Positions 1-9,393 are shown, numbered from the stretch's first letter. The stretch is DNA of 64,000 nt from an uncultured Ruminococcus sp. (GCA_958403905.1 CATXZD010000010.1:36537-100536), one strand, 5' to 3'. Notes: a model not told the origin generated them from the letters alone. Translations and numbers: made by a program.

Positions 1-273
1 GACGCAGACGAGGAAATTTTAAAAATCAATGAAGTTAATTCCGGCGGTTTCTGGTTTAACTGCGAGCTTCTTTTGTCGGTACTTGACAGAATCAAATCCG
101 ACAACAAAGCAAAGGAATACTATCTTCCCGACGCAATAAAGCTTCTTCTTTTAGACGGCAGAAAAATCGGTGCATATACCGCCGAGTGCAGTGATACCGT
201 ACTCGGAGCAAATGACCCATCCCAGCTTGAGGAGCTTAATGAAATTGCCAGGGCAAGAGGTTATTCCTGTTAA
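1..273 (+). CDS. glmU: UDP-GlcNAc pyrophosphorylase domain, C-terminal part (truncated by window start)
   Basis: Reading frame 1 is open from the first base to a TAA at 271-273. The visible ~90 residues match the end of the nucleotidyltransferase domain of GlmU: an EIN-like 'KINEVNSGGFWF' segment, then 'AKEYYLPDAIKLL' (family NNAQGEYYLTDII) and 'GANDPSQLEELNEIARARGY' (family GVNDRxQL). This domain makes UDP-GlcNAc from UTP and GlcNAc-1-phosphate for peptidoglycan synthesis. It is followed 61 bases later by prs, the classic gcaD-prs pair of Firmicutes. The protein stops directly after the pyrophosphorylase domain, so the left-handed beta-helix acetyltransferase half of E. coli GlmU (456 residues) is absent. 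The start lies outside the window. Confidence 0.8.
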   Translation, partial: DADEEILKINEVNSGGFWFNCELLLSVLDRIKSDNKAKEYYLPDAIKLLLLDGRKIGAYTAECSDTVLGANDPSQLEELNEIARARGYSC

Positions 274-334
274 TTAAGTTAACCATTCATTTATCATAAA
301 TAATTCGCAAATTTTATGCAAAGGAGTTATTACA

Positions 335-1294
335 ATGAATTTTCACGGTAAGGACATCAAAATTTTCACCGGCAGTTCAAACGTTGACGTAGCTCAGGGA
401 ATTGCGGGCTGTCTTGGTTTGCCGCTCGGCAAAAGCGACTGCACACAATTTTCGGACGGCGAAATTGCTGTTTCTCTTCACGAGTCTGTAAGAGGAAGCG
501 ACTGCTTTATCGTTCAGTCAACCTGCACGCCTGTTAACGACAATCTTATGGAAATGCTCATTATGATTGACGCTATGAAACGTGCTTCTGCTGCAAGAAT
601 TACAGCTGTTATGCCCTACTTCGGCTATGCAAGGCAGGACAGAAAAGCTAAGGCGAGAGATCCGATTTCAGCAAAGCTTTGCGCTGACATCATCACAAGC
701 GCAGGCGCTGACCGTGTGCTTACAATGGACTTGCATGCTAATCAGATTCAGGGATTTTTCAACATTCCCGTTGACCACCTTCACGGTGCGTCTCTCCTCG
801 CTAATCATATGAAAGAGAAAATCGGCGGCAACCCTGACGACTACATTGTAGTTTCTCCCGACCTAGGTTCGGTTACACGTTCAAGAAACTTTGCTTCCAA
901 AATCGGCACAGGTCTTGCAATTATCGACAAGCGCAGACCCAAGCCAAACGTTTGCGAAGTTATGAACATCATCGGTGACGCAAGAGGTAAAAAAGTTATC
1001 CTTGTTGACGATATGATTGATACGGCAGGCACACTCTGCAACGCTGCAAACGCTATTGTTGAAAAGGGCGGCGCAACAGAAGTTTACGCTTGTGCAACTC
1101 ACGCAGTTCTTTCTGGCCCGGCAATTGAGAGAATCAAGAACAGCGCTCTCAAAGAAGTTGTTCTTCTTGATACAATTCCCGTTCCGCAGGAAAAGATGAT
1201 CGACAAGTTCACAATTCTTCCCGTAGCTCCGACCTTTGCCGAAGCTATTGCAAGAATTTACAACGACAAGCCGTTTACTGCTGCTTTCGGATGA
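335..1294 (+). CDS. prs: Ribose-phosphate pyrophosphokinase
   Basis: A 319-residue protein, full family length, that converts ribose-5-phosphate and ATP to PRPP for purine, pyrimidine, histidine and NAD synthesis in the cytoplasm. The N-terminus 'IKIFTGSSNVDVAQGIAGCLGLPLG', the flexible-loop segment 'YFGYARQDRKAKARDPISAKL', the 'DLHANQIQGFF' metal/ATP region and the PRPP loop 'VILVDDMIDTAGT' (about residues 214-226) are all present. An AAGGAG ribosome-binding site lies at about 320 with good spacing to ATG 335. It follows glmU in the usual Firmicute order and is followed by a hairpin at 1361-1381. Confidence 0.97.
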   Translation: MNFHGKDIKIFTGSSNVDVAQGIAGCLGLPLGKSDCTQFSDGEIAVSLHESVRGSDCFIVQSTCTPVNDNLMEMLIMIDAMKRASAARITAVMPYFGYARQDRKAKARDPISAKLCADIITSAGADRVLTMDLHANQIQGFFNIPVDHLHGASLLANHMKEKIGGNPDDYIVVSPDLGSVTRSRNFASKIGTGLAIIDKRRPKPNVCEVMNIIGDARGKKVILVDDMIDTAGTLCNAANAIVEKGGATEVYACATHAVLSGPAIERIKNSALKEVVLLDTIPVPQEKMIDKFTILPVAPTFAEAIARIYNDKPFTAAFG

Positions 1295-1360
1295 TAATAT
1301 GAGTTTTATGCGACATAATTTTCTTGTATAATCTTGTATAATAATTAAAATATTACATGG

Positions 1361-1390
1361 GGCGGGTTTTAATAACCCGCCTGTTTGTGT
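1361..1390 (+). terminator. Probable rho-independent terminator after prs
   Basis: GGCGGGTT (1361-1368) pairs perfectly with AACCCGCC (1374-1381) over a 5-base loop and is followed by the U-rich but interrupted TGTTTGTGTT. Two TATAAT boxes in direct repeat at 1327-1332 and 1337-1342 just upstream could serve the next gene, but no good -35 was found. Confidence 0.6.
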
Positions 1391-1408
1391 TAGGAAATGA
1401 GAATAATT

Positions 1409-2701
1409 ATGAATAATGAGAGAGATATGTTGAGTAATACGAGTAATGAAGAAGTTTACAGAAGATTTGTTGATGGGCTTTCTCAATGGAACAGTACAGG
1501 TAGTTCTCCGATTATAGCTTCTTCGGGTTTGAGATATGCTTTTGATTTACAAAGAAAAAGAATTGAAAGCAAAGGCGTCACTATTGATTCTGTTTACAAT
1601 TTGCGCGGGGAACATCTTGACAATATAGGAATCGCACGATCAGTGAATGACCCAGGAAAATATAAAAGTCAGATTGTTTACAGAAGTTATGAAAATATAA
1701 CTGATTACAAAATAAATAACAAAAGAAAACTCAGAAAAAAAGATACTCAGATACTTTATCTTATGATTACAAGGCTTGAAAATCAGAATACAAATTTTAG
1801 CTACTGCTGTCCGAACTGCGGTGCCATAAGCGATATAAGAACACTGCTGACGGGTTGTCCAAGTTGTGGAACAAGATTTATTATGAGCGACCTGTTTCCA
1901 AAGGTAACAAACTTTTTTGTTCTTCCCGATTACGCTGAAACCAAAAAATCACTATCACACAAAATATCAATATGGCTTGTGGCAGGCGCATTTATCGGTG
2001 CCGTGGGTTTTACGGTATATTCTTTAGCGACTAATTTTTCTAACGGAAATAATCCTGATTTAACTAATTTAGTAACTGACATATTTTTCAGAATAATCGG
2101 CGGAGCATTTTATGGTGCAATTGCAGGATATTTAGGCTGGGCAATATCCAAAATCGGTTCATTGGTAGTAAATGCAGCTAAAAATATGCCGTATCTTGCA
2201 CCGAACCTTAAAGCTCAAAAAAGGCTGCCGGAGCTTATGTCTGCTATTGATAATAATTTTTCATATGAATATTTTGTAGGAGAAATTTTTTCGCTTTTGA
2301 AAATTATGATTTTCTGTGATGATTATCAAAATCTTGCAATCTATGAAGGACCACCCATGCAAAATACATTTAAAGATATAATAGATGTGCAGTACAAGGG
2401 TGGTATAAAACTTAATTCTTTTGAAATAAAGGGGCTATACTGTTATGTTGGGTTAACTGTGTATACCGATGTTTTTTATGAAAAAGCAGGAAAAATATCA
2501 CACAAAGCCAAGCCGTTCACTATGACAGTGTGTCGTAATATCAATTCACTTAAAAATTCGAATTTCAGCTTAAAGCGTGTAGAATGCAAAAGCTGCGGAG
2601 GAAGTTTTGATGCAACTCGTGAGCATAACTGCCCGTATTGCGGAAATGCGTACCATCTCGGAGATGACGATTGGGTTGTACTCGGATTTTCACAATCATA
2701 A
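1409..2701 (+). CDS. Zinc-ribbon membrane protein, Tim44-like C-terminal domain suspected
   Basis: A ~430-residue protein with two zinc-ribbon signatures: an internal CPNC...CPSC pair about residues 132-152 and a C-terminal CKSC...CPYC pair about residues 395-415. Between them are two hydrophobic segments (about residues 185-210 and 225-255, the second glycine-rich) and a soluble alpha/beta region (YFVGEIFSLLKIMIF...). The layout of helical entry, strands and a terminal zinc ribbon resembles bacterial Tim44-like proteins, but this is a guess from pattern. An in-frame ATG at 1397 abuts the AGGAA at 1392-1396; ATG 1409 has a workable 12-base spacing and is preferred. The gene interrupts the widespread prs-pth order. 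Function unknown. Confidence 0.7.
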   Translation: MNNERDMLSNTSNEEVYRRFVDGLSQWNSTGSSPIIASSGLRYAFDLQRKRIESKGVTIDSVYNLRGEHLDNIGIARSVNDPGKYKSQIVYRSYENITDYKINNKRKLRKKDTQILYLMITRLENQNTNFSYCCPNCGAISDIRTLLTGCPSCGTRFIMSDLFPKVTNFFVLPDYAETKKSLSHKISIWLVAGAFIGAVGFTVYSLATNFSNGNNPDLTNLVTDIFFRIIGGAFYGAIAGYLGWAISKIGSLVVNAAKNMPYLAPNLKAQKRLPELMSAIDNNFSYEYFVGEIFSLLKIMIFCDDYQNLAIYEGPPMQNTFKDIIDVQYKGGIKLNSFEIKGLYCYVGLTVYTDVFYEKAGKISHKAKPFTMTVCRNINSLKNSNFSLKRVECKSCGGSFDATREHNCPYCGNAYHLGDDDWVVLGFSQS

Positions 2702-3069
2702 ATTACTTTGAAAGGAAAAATGTAAAGGAAATTTGAATAGAGATATAGTGTGAAAACTCACACTATAAAAATTATATTGCCCGCTCAGTTTTCTGCAAGC
2801 GGCAACAAGCGATGGCTAAATTGCCATTTACACCTTATCCGCCCATAGTAAGGTTGTAGGAAATTTTAAGTAAGCAATGATTAAATTGTTTGTACATATT
2901 GCGCCGACAGATTTTTTCGTCAGATTGCTTAAAATTTTGTGCGCAGGCTGACGCCTGTGTGCAGAATTTTGGGAAATATGGCGGAAAATATGCAAGCAAG
3001 ATGTGCAAATAGCTTTTATGCGTGATTTAATCAGTGGTTACTTAATTACTATTTGTGGGCAGAAAGGCT
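2702..3069. other. Structured intergenic region between the zinc-ribbon gene and pth
   Basis: About 370 bases with no convincing gene. It holds a perfect 9-bp hairpin, ATAGTGTGA (2745-2753) with TCACACTAT (2758-2766), and a longer imperfect hairpin at about 2932-2971 whose core is GCAGGC-TGAC-GCCTG with A/T-rich flanks that also pair (AAAATTTTGTGC against GCAGAATTTT). AAATTTTAAG near 2871 is repeated in inverted form near 2927. No U-tract follows either hairpin, so these are not obvious terminators. Confidence 0.5.
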
Positions 3070-3675
3070 ATGGCAATTAAAATGTTCGGAAAAAATAAAT
3101 TTTCAGGCTCAATTGAATACCTCGTTGTCGGTCTGGGAAATCCCGACAAAAAATACGAAAACACACGTCACAACACAGGCTGGCTTGCGCTTGATTACAT
3201 AGCCGACAAGTACAATTGCAAGGTAAACAAAATCAAGTATAAAAGCTTTGTCGGCAACTGCACAATCGGCGGTGCAAAAGTTATGCTGATGAAGCCGACC
3301 ACCTATATGAACAACAGCGGTCAGGCGGTTGTTGAAGCTATGAATTTCTACAAAATCCCGCCTGAAAACGTTATTGTAATTTTCGATGATATATCGCTTG
3401 ACGTCGGCAAAATGCGTATACGTTCAAAGGGCAGTGACGGTGGTCAGAAAGGTATGCGCAGTATAATTTACTTAAGCGGAAGCGAAAACTTCCCCCGAAT
3501 CAAAATCGGCATCGGCGCAAAGCCGAATCCGCACTGGGATTTGGCTGACTGGGTGCTTTCAAAATTTACAGACAATGAGTTCAAAACACTCACAACAATG
3601 TTTGACAACGCGTCAAAGGCTGTTGAGCTGATTATTGAGGGCAAAACCGACAGAGCCATGAATTTATACAATTAA
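3070..3675 (+). CDS. pth: Peptidyl-tRNA hydrolase
   Basis: Releases tRNA from prematurely dropped peptidyl-tRNA. About 200 residues with 'LVVGLGNPDKKYENTRHNTGWLALD' (catalytic His in TRHNTG), 'LMKPTTYMNNSGQAV' and 'VIFDDISLDVGKMRIRSKGSDGGQKGMRSI' all conserved. The N-terminus is about 15-20 residues longer than E. coli Pth. Possible starts are GTG 3055, ATG 3070 and ATG 3082; GAAAGG at 3062-3067 sits too close to 3070 for an ideal site and 14 bases from 3082, so the start is uncertain. It lies 20 bases before mfd, the conserved pth(spoVC)-mfd pair. Confidence 0.95.
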   Translation: MAIKMFGKNKFSGSIEYLVVGLGNPDKKYENTRHNTGWLALDYIADKYNCKVNKIKYKSFVGNCTIGGAKVMLMKPTTYMNNSGQAVVEAMNFYKIPPENVIVIFDDISLDVGKMRIRSKGSDGGQKGMRSIIYLSGSENFPRIKIGIGAKPNPHWDLADWVLSKFTDNEFKTLTTMFDNASKAVELIIEGKTDRAMNLYN

Positions 3676-3695
3676 CAACTAACAGGGATACTAAA

Positions 3696-6600
3696 ATGAC
3701 CGATAAAATGAATTTTCTTGTCGATATTCTGAAAAACTCAACTGCTTTCAAGTCACTGTTAAGCAGTGCAAAAACAGGCAAATCACTTTGCGTTTCGGGA
3801 CTTTCGACAATAAACAAAGCAAATGTAATCTATGCGCTGTGCCGCCTTAAGGGCGTCACGGCTTTTTGTGTTGCCTCCGACGAAAAAGAAGCGCAAACAC
3901 TCTGCAATGATCTTTGCAGTATGGGACTCAAAGCCTGCGTCTATCCTGTGCGTGACTATAATTTTCTTGACTTTCAAAGCAAATCTCATGAATACGAGCA
4001 CGCAAGGCTGAAGGTTCTTCTCAAGCTCATTGAAAACGACTGCGATGTTGTCATCTCATGCATTGACGCCGCAAGCCAGCTTACCGTACCAAAAAAGGTC
4101 TTAGAGGAGTCCGCAATAGAATTTGAAGAAGGCAAGGAAATTTCTCTTGAAAAAGCAGTTCGCTCACTTACCCTGCTCGGCTACGAGCGCTTTGATGCTG
4201 TTGACGGTAACGGTCAGTTTTCACAGCGCGGCGGTATTCTGGACTTTTTTATGCCCGACTCCGACCATCCTGTCAGAGCAGAATTCTGGGGCGATGAAAT
4301 CACCGATTTAAGCTATTTCGACATTGAAACGCAGCGCCGTTTTAAAAAAGCGGGTAAAATAAAGCTTACACCCTCAACGGAAATTATCATTGAGGACAAA
4401 AACGCACTTGCCGACAAAATCGTTCACAAGGCAAACCTGCTTCGTTCCAAAAACAGCGCTAAAGCAAAAGAAAAACTGCTTTCAGAAGCGGAACTCATCC
4501 GAAACGGAGCACAAATTTCAAATGCCGACAAGTTTATCGGTCAGATTTATGACAAGCCAGAATGTCTTTTTGATTATTTCAGCCGTGATACACTGTTCTT
4601 TACTTCTGAATTCGGCAACATAAGCGACAGAGGCAAGGCTATGGATTTTCAGAACAGCGAGGCTCTCAAGCAGGGATTTGAGGACGGCGTTCTTTGTAGG
4701 GGCTTTGACCGATTTACCCTGACCTTTAACGAATGTATTGATATTTTCAATGCACACGGAACAATTGTGCTTGAAAACTTTGTGCACGGCAGCATTCCCA
4801 TTAAACTTGCCGACATTATCAGCTTTTCATCTAAGCAGCTCAACCGTTGGAACGGCTCATACAAACAGCTTTCGGAAGATTTAAACGGACTTTTCACTTC
4901 GCAAAGCCGAGGAGTTATACTTGCGGGTACTGACAGGTCGGCAAAAAATCTGTGTGACAGTCTTAGAAACGACGGCTTTCCTGCTCAGCTTTGCGACACT
5001 CTTGACAACGCAAAAGCAGGAACAATCTATGTATTAACAGGTGCGCTGAGTGCCGGCTTTGAATTTCCGGGTGAAAAATTCTTCCTTATAACCTACGGAC
5101 AGACTGCCTATGCCCCCGAGAAGAAAAAGCGTAAAAAAGCCAAAAACGGTCAGGAAATTTACAGTCTTTCAGAGCTTTCGGCAGGCGATTATGTTGTTCA
5201 CAGCGTACATGGTATCGGTATTTTCGGCGGAATACGCAAAATTGATACCCACGGAATTACAAAGGACTACATTAAAATAGACTACGCAAAGGGCGATGTG
5301 CTTTACGTTCCCGTAACACAGCTTGATATGGTGGCAAAATACATAGGCCCGCGTGAAAACTCAAGTGTAAAGCTTAACCGTCTTGGCTCGCAGGAATGGC
5401 AGAAAGCAAAAGCAAGGGTTAAGACGTCCGTTAAAGACATAGCAAAAGAGCTTATTGCTCTCTACTCAGCACGAATGAAAGCAAAGGGATATGCCTTTTC
5501 AGTCGACAATGAGTGGCAAAGAGATTTTGAAGCAAGCTTTGAATACGAGGAAACCCCCGACCAGCTCAGGTGCTGTGATGAAATCAAGCGCGATATGGAG
5601 CGCACAGCGCCTATGGACAGACTTCTCTGCGGTGACGTAGGCTTCGGAAAAACCGAAGTTGCACTGCGTGCGGCATTCAAGTGCGTTGCCGACTCAAAGC
5701 AATGCGCTCTGCTCTGCCCCACCACCATTCTTGCGTGGCAGCACTACCAGACCGTTACAAAAAGATTTGAAGGCTACCCGATAAGAGTTGAACTGCTCTC
5801 TCGTTTCCGCACGCCTAAACAGCAAAAGGAAATTCTAAAAAAGCTCAGCCGCGGCGAAATTGATATGATTGTCGGAACTCACAGACTTGTTCAAAAGGAT
5901 GTTGAATTTCGTGATTTAGGGCTTGCGATAATAGACGAGGAACAGCGTTTCGGCGTTGCTCAAAAGGAACGTTTCAAGGAACTTTGTAAAAATGTAGACG
6001 TGTTGACGCTTTCGGCTACGCCTATTCCGAGAACGCTGAATATGGCTATGAGCGGACTGCGTGATATGAGCGTAATTGAAGAAGCCCCGCAAAACCGCCA
6101 GCCAGTACAGACTTATGTGCTTGAACACGATGATGCAGTAATCAACGAAGCCATAAGACGTGAACTGCGCAGAGGAGGTCAGGTTTTCTATCTGCACAAC
6201 AACGTTGAAACTATTGAGTCAAAGGCAAGCAAAATTCTTGAAGCCGTACCCGAGGCTAAAATAGCAATAGGCCACGGCAAAATGAAAGAAAACGAATTAA
6301 GCGAAGTATGGCGCAAAATGCTTGAGCAGGAAGTAGATGTGCTCGTCTGCACTACTATAATAGAAACGGGAGTTGACTTGCCGAATGCAAACACCCTCAT
6401 TATAGAAAACGCCGACTGTATGGGACTTTCACAGCTTCATCAGCTAAGAGGACGAGTAGGCAGAAGCTCAAGACGTGCATACGCCTACTTTACATTCAGA
6501 AGAAGCAAGGTGCTTACGGAAATTCAGCAAAAGCGTCTTGCGGCTATCAGAGAATTTACCGAATTCGGCAGCGGATTCAAAATTGCAATGCGTGACCTTG

Positions 6601-7154
6601 AGCTTCGAGGCGCAGGCAACATAATGGGTGCTCAACAGCACGGTCATATGGAATCTGTCGGCTACGATATGTATTTAAAACTGCTCGGCGAGGCTGTAAG
6701 CGAACAACGCGGAGAAAGTCCCGAAACAAAAGACCTTGACTGCCTTATCGACATTTCCGTTGACGCGCACATTCCCGAAAGCTATGTTGAAAGCCTTACG
6801 CTGCGGCTTGACGTTTACCGCAGAATTGCAGACATAAGAAACACGGACGACAGCAACGACGTAAAAGACGAGCTTCGTGACCGTTTCGGAGAAATTCCTC
6901 AGTCAGTGCAGGGACTTATTGACATAGCGCTTGTCAGAAACAAAGCAAACTCAATGGGAATTTACGAAATAAGGCAAAACGAGAACTCACTTCTGCTCTA
7001 TGTAAGAGAAATCAAATCTCCCGAGGTTGCCGATTTGCTTATAGCGCTCAACGGTAAAGCAAAACTTTGCGCAGGCGCAAAGCCTTATCTTGCAGTAGGA
7101 TGCAAAGAGGGAGCCTCTTCCCTTAATATGCTGAAAAAAATATTTAAAATATAG
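3696..7154 (+). CDS. mfd: Transcription-repair coupling factor
   Basis: A 1152-residue SF2 DNA translocase that removes RNA polymerase stalled at lesions and recruits UvrA. The order is a UvrB-like N-terminal region, the CarD-type RNA-polymerase interaction domain (about residues 490-560, 'GDYVVHSVHGIGIF'), Walker A 'CGDVGFGKTEVA' (about residue 645), Walker B 'DEEQRFGV' (about 747), the 'HQLRGRVGRS' motif VI region and a C-terminal TRCF domain. Start ATG 3696 follows an AGGGA site and comes 20 bases after pth, so the two are probably cotranscribed. Confidence 0.98.
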   Translation: MTDKMNFLVDILKNSTAFKSLLSSAKTGKSLCVSGLSTINKANVIYALCRLKGVTAFCVASDEKEAQTLCNDLCSMGLKACVYPVRDYNFLDFQSKSHEYEHARLKVLLKLIENDCDVVISCIDAASQLTVPKKVLEESAIEFEEGKEISLEKAVRSLTLLGYERFDAVDGNGQFSQRGGILDFFMPDSDHPVRAEFWGDEITDLSYFDIETQRRFKKAGKIKLTPSTEIIIEDKNALADKIVHKANLLRSKNSAKAKEKLLSEAELIRNGAQISNADKFIGQIYDKPECLFDYFSRDTLFFTSEFGNISDRGKAMDFQNSEALKQGFEDGVLCRGFDRFTLTFNECIDIFNAHGTIVLENFVHGSIPIKLADIISFSSKQLNRWNGSYKQLSEDLNGLFTSQSRGVILAGTDRSAKNLCDSLRNDGFPAQLCDTLDNAKAGTIYVLTGALSAGFEFPGEKFFLITYGQTAYAPEKKKRKKAKNGQEIYSLSELSAGDYVVHSVHGIGIFGGIRKIDTHGITKDYIKIDYAKGDVLYVPVTQLDMVAKYIGPRENSSVKLNRLGSQEWQKAKARVKTSVKDIAKELIALYSARMKAKGYAFSVDNEWQRDFEASFEYEETPDQLRCCDEIKRDMERTAPMDRLLCGDVGFGKTEVALRAAFKCVADSKQCALLCPTTILAWQHYQTVTKRFEGYPIRVELLSRFRTPKQQKEILKKLSRGEIDMIVGTHRLVQKDVEFRDLGLAIIDEEQRFGVAQKERFKELCKNVDVLTLSATPIPRTLNMAMSGLRDMSVIEEAPQNRQPVQTYVLEHDDAVINEAIRRELRRGGQVFYLHNNVETIESKASKILEAVPEAKIAIGHGKMKENELSEVWRKMLEQEVDVLVCTTIIETGVDLPNANTLIIENADCMGLSQLHQLRGRVGRSSRRAYAYFTFRRSKVLTEIQQKRLAAIREFTEFGSGFKIAMRDLELRGAGNIMGAQQHGHMESVGYDMYLKLLGEAVSEQRGESPETKDLDCLIDISVDAHIPESYVESLTLRLDVYRRIADIRNTDDSNDVKDELRDRFGEIPQSVQGLIDIALVRNKANSMGIYEIRQNENSLLLYVREIKSPEVADLLIALNGKAKLCAGAKPYLAVGCKEGASSLNMLKKIFKI

Positions 7155-7226
7155 AGTCTGACAAGCAAATTTCCAATAATTTTCGGCTTTATTTCAAATT
7201 TTTTTCGATAAATTTTCAATAAAATA

Positions 7227-7255
7227 TAGACAATGACAATTTTTTTATGTATAAT
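7227..7255 (+). promoter_or_regulatory. Sigma-A promoter for the foldase lipoprotein gene
   Basis: TAGACA (7227-7232), 17-base spacer, TATAAT (7250-7255). It is the only good promoter in the 175 bases between mfd and the next gene. Confidence 0.7.
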
Positions 7256-7329
7256 CATAAAGTACGCATACTGTAAAAGTGTTTCCCGTATGCATAATGC
7301 TATATTTTCAATAAGGACGGTATACTAAT

Positions 7330-8517
7330 ATGAAACCAAATGTAAAAATCGGTTCATTCTTAATGGCAGTTATAATGATTTTTTCTGTTTTAATTGTTGC
7401 GGGATGTACTCCGGTAAGTCTTAATAAGGAATGGTCATACAAAACTAATGACAAAGAGCTTGCTATCGGTGTTTATATTTATTCACTTGACACTGCCTAT
7501 AACCAGGCAAAATCATACGCTGAGAAGCTTGACGATTATGACGAAACAAAGGACAGCTGGCTTGAAATGGAAATTACCGACGATGACGGTAATAAGGAAG
7601 TTGCAAGCAAGTGGATTAAGGAACAGGCAAAGCTTATGTGTTTAAGCTACCTGGTTATGGACGAGCAGATAAAAAAAGAGAATGTTGAAGTTTCAAAAGA
7701 CATGATCGCTTCTGCTGACGAGCAGGCTGAAACCTACTGGAATGTAGGTCAGTACGCTGACTATGGCTACATTATGCCTATGAAGGACGACTTAGAACCT
7801 TACGGTATTTCTCTTGAAAGTTTCCGTTACTGCTCAACAGAGTACAGCGTTAAGTATCAGGCTCTCTTTGACAAGCTCTACAAAGAAGGCGGCTCAAAGG
7901 AAGTTACAAACGAAGAACTTACAAAGTATTTTAACGATAATTACACCGACTACAGTTACTTTACTGTAAACCTCTACACAGCTTCAACAGACGAAGCAGG
8001 ACAGTCAACCAACGTTGCAATGTCAGACAAGGAAGCCAAAAAAATTACCGATGAGATTGACGGCTACGTTAAGGACATTAACAACGGTAAATCATACGAC
8101 GATGTTATTGAAGCTTATAAGAAAGCAAACAACATCGATTCAGACCCTGCAACATCAAACACCGAGAATTTGGAGAACAGCTCTCTCGGTGATGAAGTTA
8201 AGAAAGCGCTTGAAAAGCTTGACAACAACAAGGCAACTGCCGTAAAGGTAGGTAGCGGCAATTCTGCAGTTTACTACTTTGTTTATAAGAAAAATATTAA
8301 AGACGCTGCAAAGGATTACCTTGCAAATGAAACTAACAGCTCAAACGTGCTTTATGCAATGAAGAGCGAAGAGTTTGACAAATACATTAAAGACCTTACC
8401 AAAAAGCTTGACTACGAAGAAAACACTTCGGTAATTAATAAATATGAACCCAAAATGTTCTTCGTTCCAGTTGAGCCTACTACAGCAGCAGCCGAAAACA
8501 CAACAAGCGCTCAGTAA
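7330..8517 (+). CDS. PrsA/SurA-like foldase lipoprotein
   Basis: A 395-residue exported lipoprotein: a lipid-type signal peptide ends in the lipobox VAGC (Cys about residue 26). A helical SurA/PrsA-type N-terminal chaperone region follows, then about residues 195-320 a segment with parvulin-like landmarks ('SLGDEVKKALEKLDNNKATAVKV'), but the peptidyl-prolyl isomerase core is poorly conserved. The C-terminus is a low-complexity TTAAAENTTSAQ tail. It likely assists folding of secreted proteins at the outer face of the membrane. Its position behind mfd is common for such lipoproteins in Clostridia. Isomerase activity is doubtful. Confidence 0.7.
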   Translation: MKPNVKIGSFLMAVIMIFSVLIVAGCTPVSLNKEWSYKTNDKELAIGVYIYSLDTAYNQAKSYAEKLDDYDETKDSWLEMEITDDDGNKEVASKWIKEQAKLMCLSYLVMDEQIKKENVEVSKDMIASADEQAETYWNVGQYADYGYIMPMKDDLEPYGISLESFRYCSTEYSVKYQALFDKLYKEGGSKEVTNEELTKYFNDNYTDYSYFTVNLYTASTDEAGQSTNVAMSDKEAKKITDEIDGYVKDINNGKSYDDVIEAYKKANNIDSDPATSNTENLENSSLGDEVKKALEKLDNNKATAVKVGSGNSAVYYFVYKKNIKDAAKDYLANETNSSNVLYAMKSEEFDKYIKDLTKKLDYEENTSVINKYEPKMFFVPVEPTTAAAENTTSAQ

Positions 8518-8550
8518 ATCCGAAACAACATTTCGGAGAAAGGAGTTTGT

Positions 8551-9393
8551 ATGAATCTGCGACATAAACTTATTACAGCTCTGTTATCAATTGTTCTATG
8601 TATTTCAATAGTCACAATTACTGCTTATGCGGTTGATTTGAACGGTGACGGAATTGACGATGAAGTGGCTACCAACCCACCGGAAGTTGTCGAAACTGAG
8701 CCGCCGTATGTTGAACCCGAAACAGAACCTCCATATGTTGAGCCCGAAACGGACGCTCCGTATGTTGAGCCTGAAACAGACGCTCCGTATGTTGAACCTG
8801 ACGACCCCTATTACAATTCAAGCAGCAGCGAAATAAACTATGACAGTGACAACGGCGGCGAAAGCTCTGAATTCTATGTTGGCGGCGGTCAAAGCTATGT
8901 TCCCCCTGCAAGCACTGCTCCGTCAGCACCGCTTTATAACTCAAACCGCAAAATAGACGACAGCGTTCTGTCAAACAATGACTGGAAGTATATTTCGGCA
9001 AATCTGAAAAACGCAGGGCAAGGCAACAGCAACGATTCTGACGACTTCGGTTTTATCAAAAACAACGACAGTCTCAGCGACAACGGCGATTGGATGCTCT
9101 ACACAGGAATTGCTTGTCTTGCACTCAGTGCAGCAGGAATTGCTTATGTAATAATTTCATCCGTCAGCAAACGCAAAAAGCTTTCAGACGGTTTTAACCG
9201 CAGTCAGTACGCCTACGCAGGTGCTGAAAACGGAAGATACCGTTCATCAATTGACTATGATGACGGTTACAAAAATGAAAAGACCGGTAAAATGAGGGCT
9301 TACAAGAGCAGTAAATATGATACTGCCGATATTAAGCTTCCGAAATCATCAAACGGCACCCGATATAAAAACGGCGGAAAACGCTACAAATAA
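8551..9393 (+). CDS. Membrane-anchored surface protein with Pro/Glu/Thr nonapeptide repeats
   Basis: A 280-residue protein with a signal peptide (about residues 1-28, ending TAYAV), then 'DLNGDGIDDE', a dockerin-loop-like calcium-binding segment, then four tandem nonapeptides of the form (P/A)PYVEPET(E/D), a Ser/Asn/Gly-rich stalk, one transmembrane helix (about residues 185-205) and a basic tail. GGAG and AGGAG sites precede ATG 8551, and it starts 33 bases after the foldase gene, so they may form an operon. No family or function was recognised; it looks like a cell-surface or wall-spanning linker. Confidence 0.65.
   Translation: MNLRHKLITALLSIVLCISIVTITAYAVDLNGDGIDDEVATNPPEVVETEPPYVEPETEPPYVEPETDAPYVEPETDAPYVEPDDPYYNSSSSEINYDSDNGGESSEFYVGGGQSYVPPASTAPSAPLYNSNRKIDDSVLSNNDWKYISANLKNAGQGNSNDSDDFGFIKNNDSLSDNGDWMLYTGIACLALSAAGIAYVIISSVSKRKKLSDGFNRSQYAYAGAENGRYRSSIDYDDGYKNEKTGKMRAYKSSKYDTADIKLPKSSNGTRYKNGGKRYK
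8701..8803 (+). repeat. 27-bp tandem coding repeat (four units)
   Basis: Four consecutive near-identical 27-bp units encode the PYVEPET nonapeptides of the preceding gene. Third-base differences distinguish the units. Such in-frame repeats can change copy number without a frameshift. Confidence 0.75.

Noticed and set aside
881..1486. 201-residue minus-strand open frame over prs
   Set aside because: Antisense to the conserved prs gene with no start signals; cysteine-rich junk composition is the mirror of prs codons.
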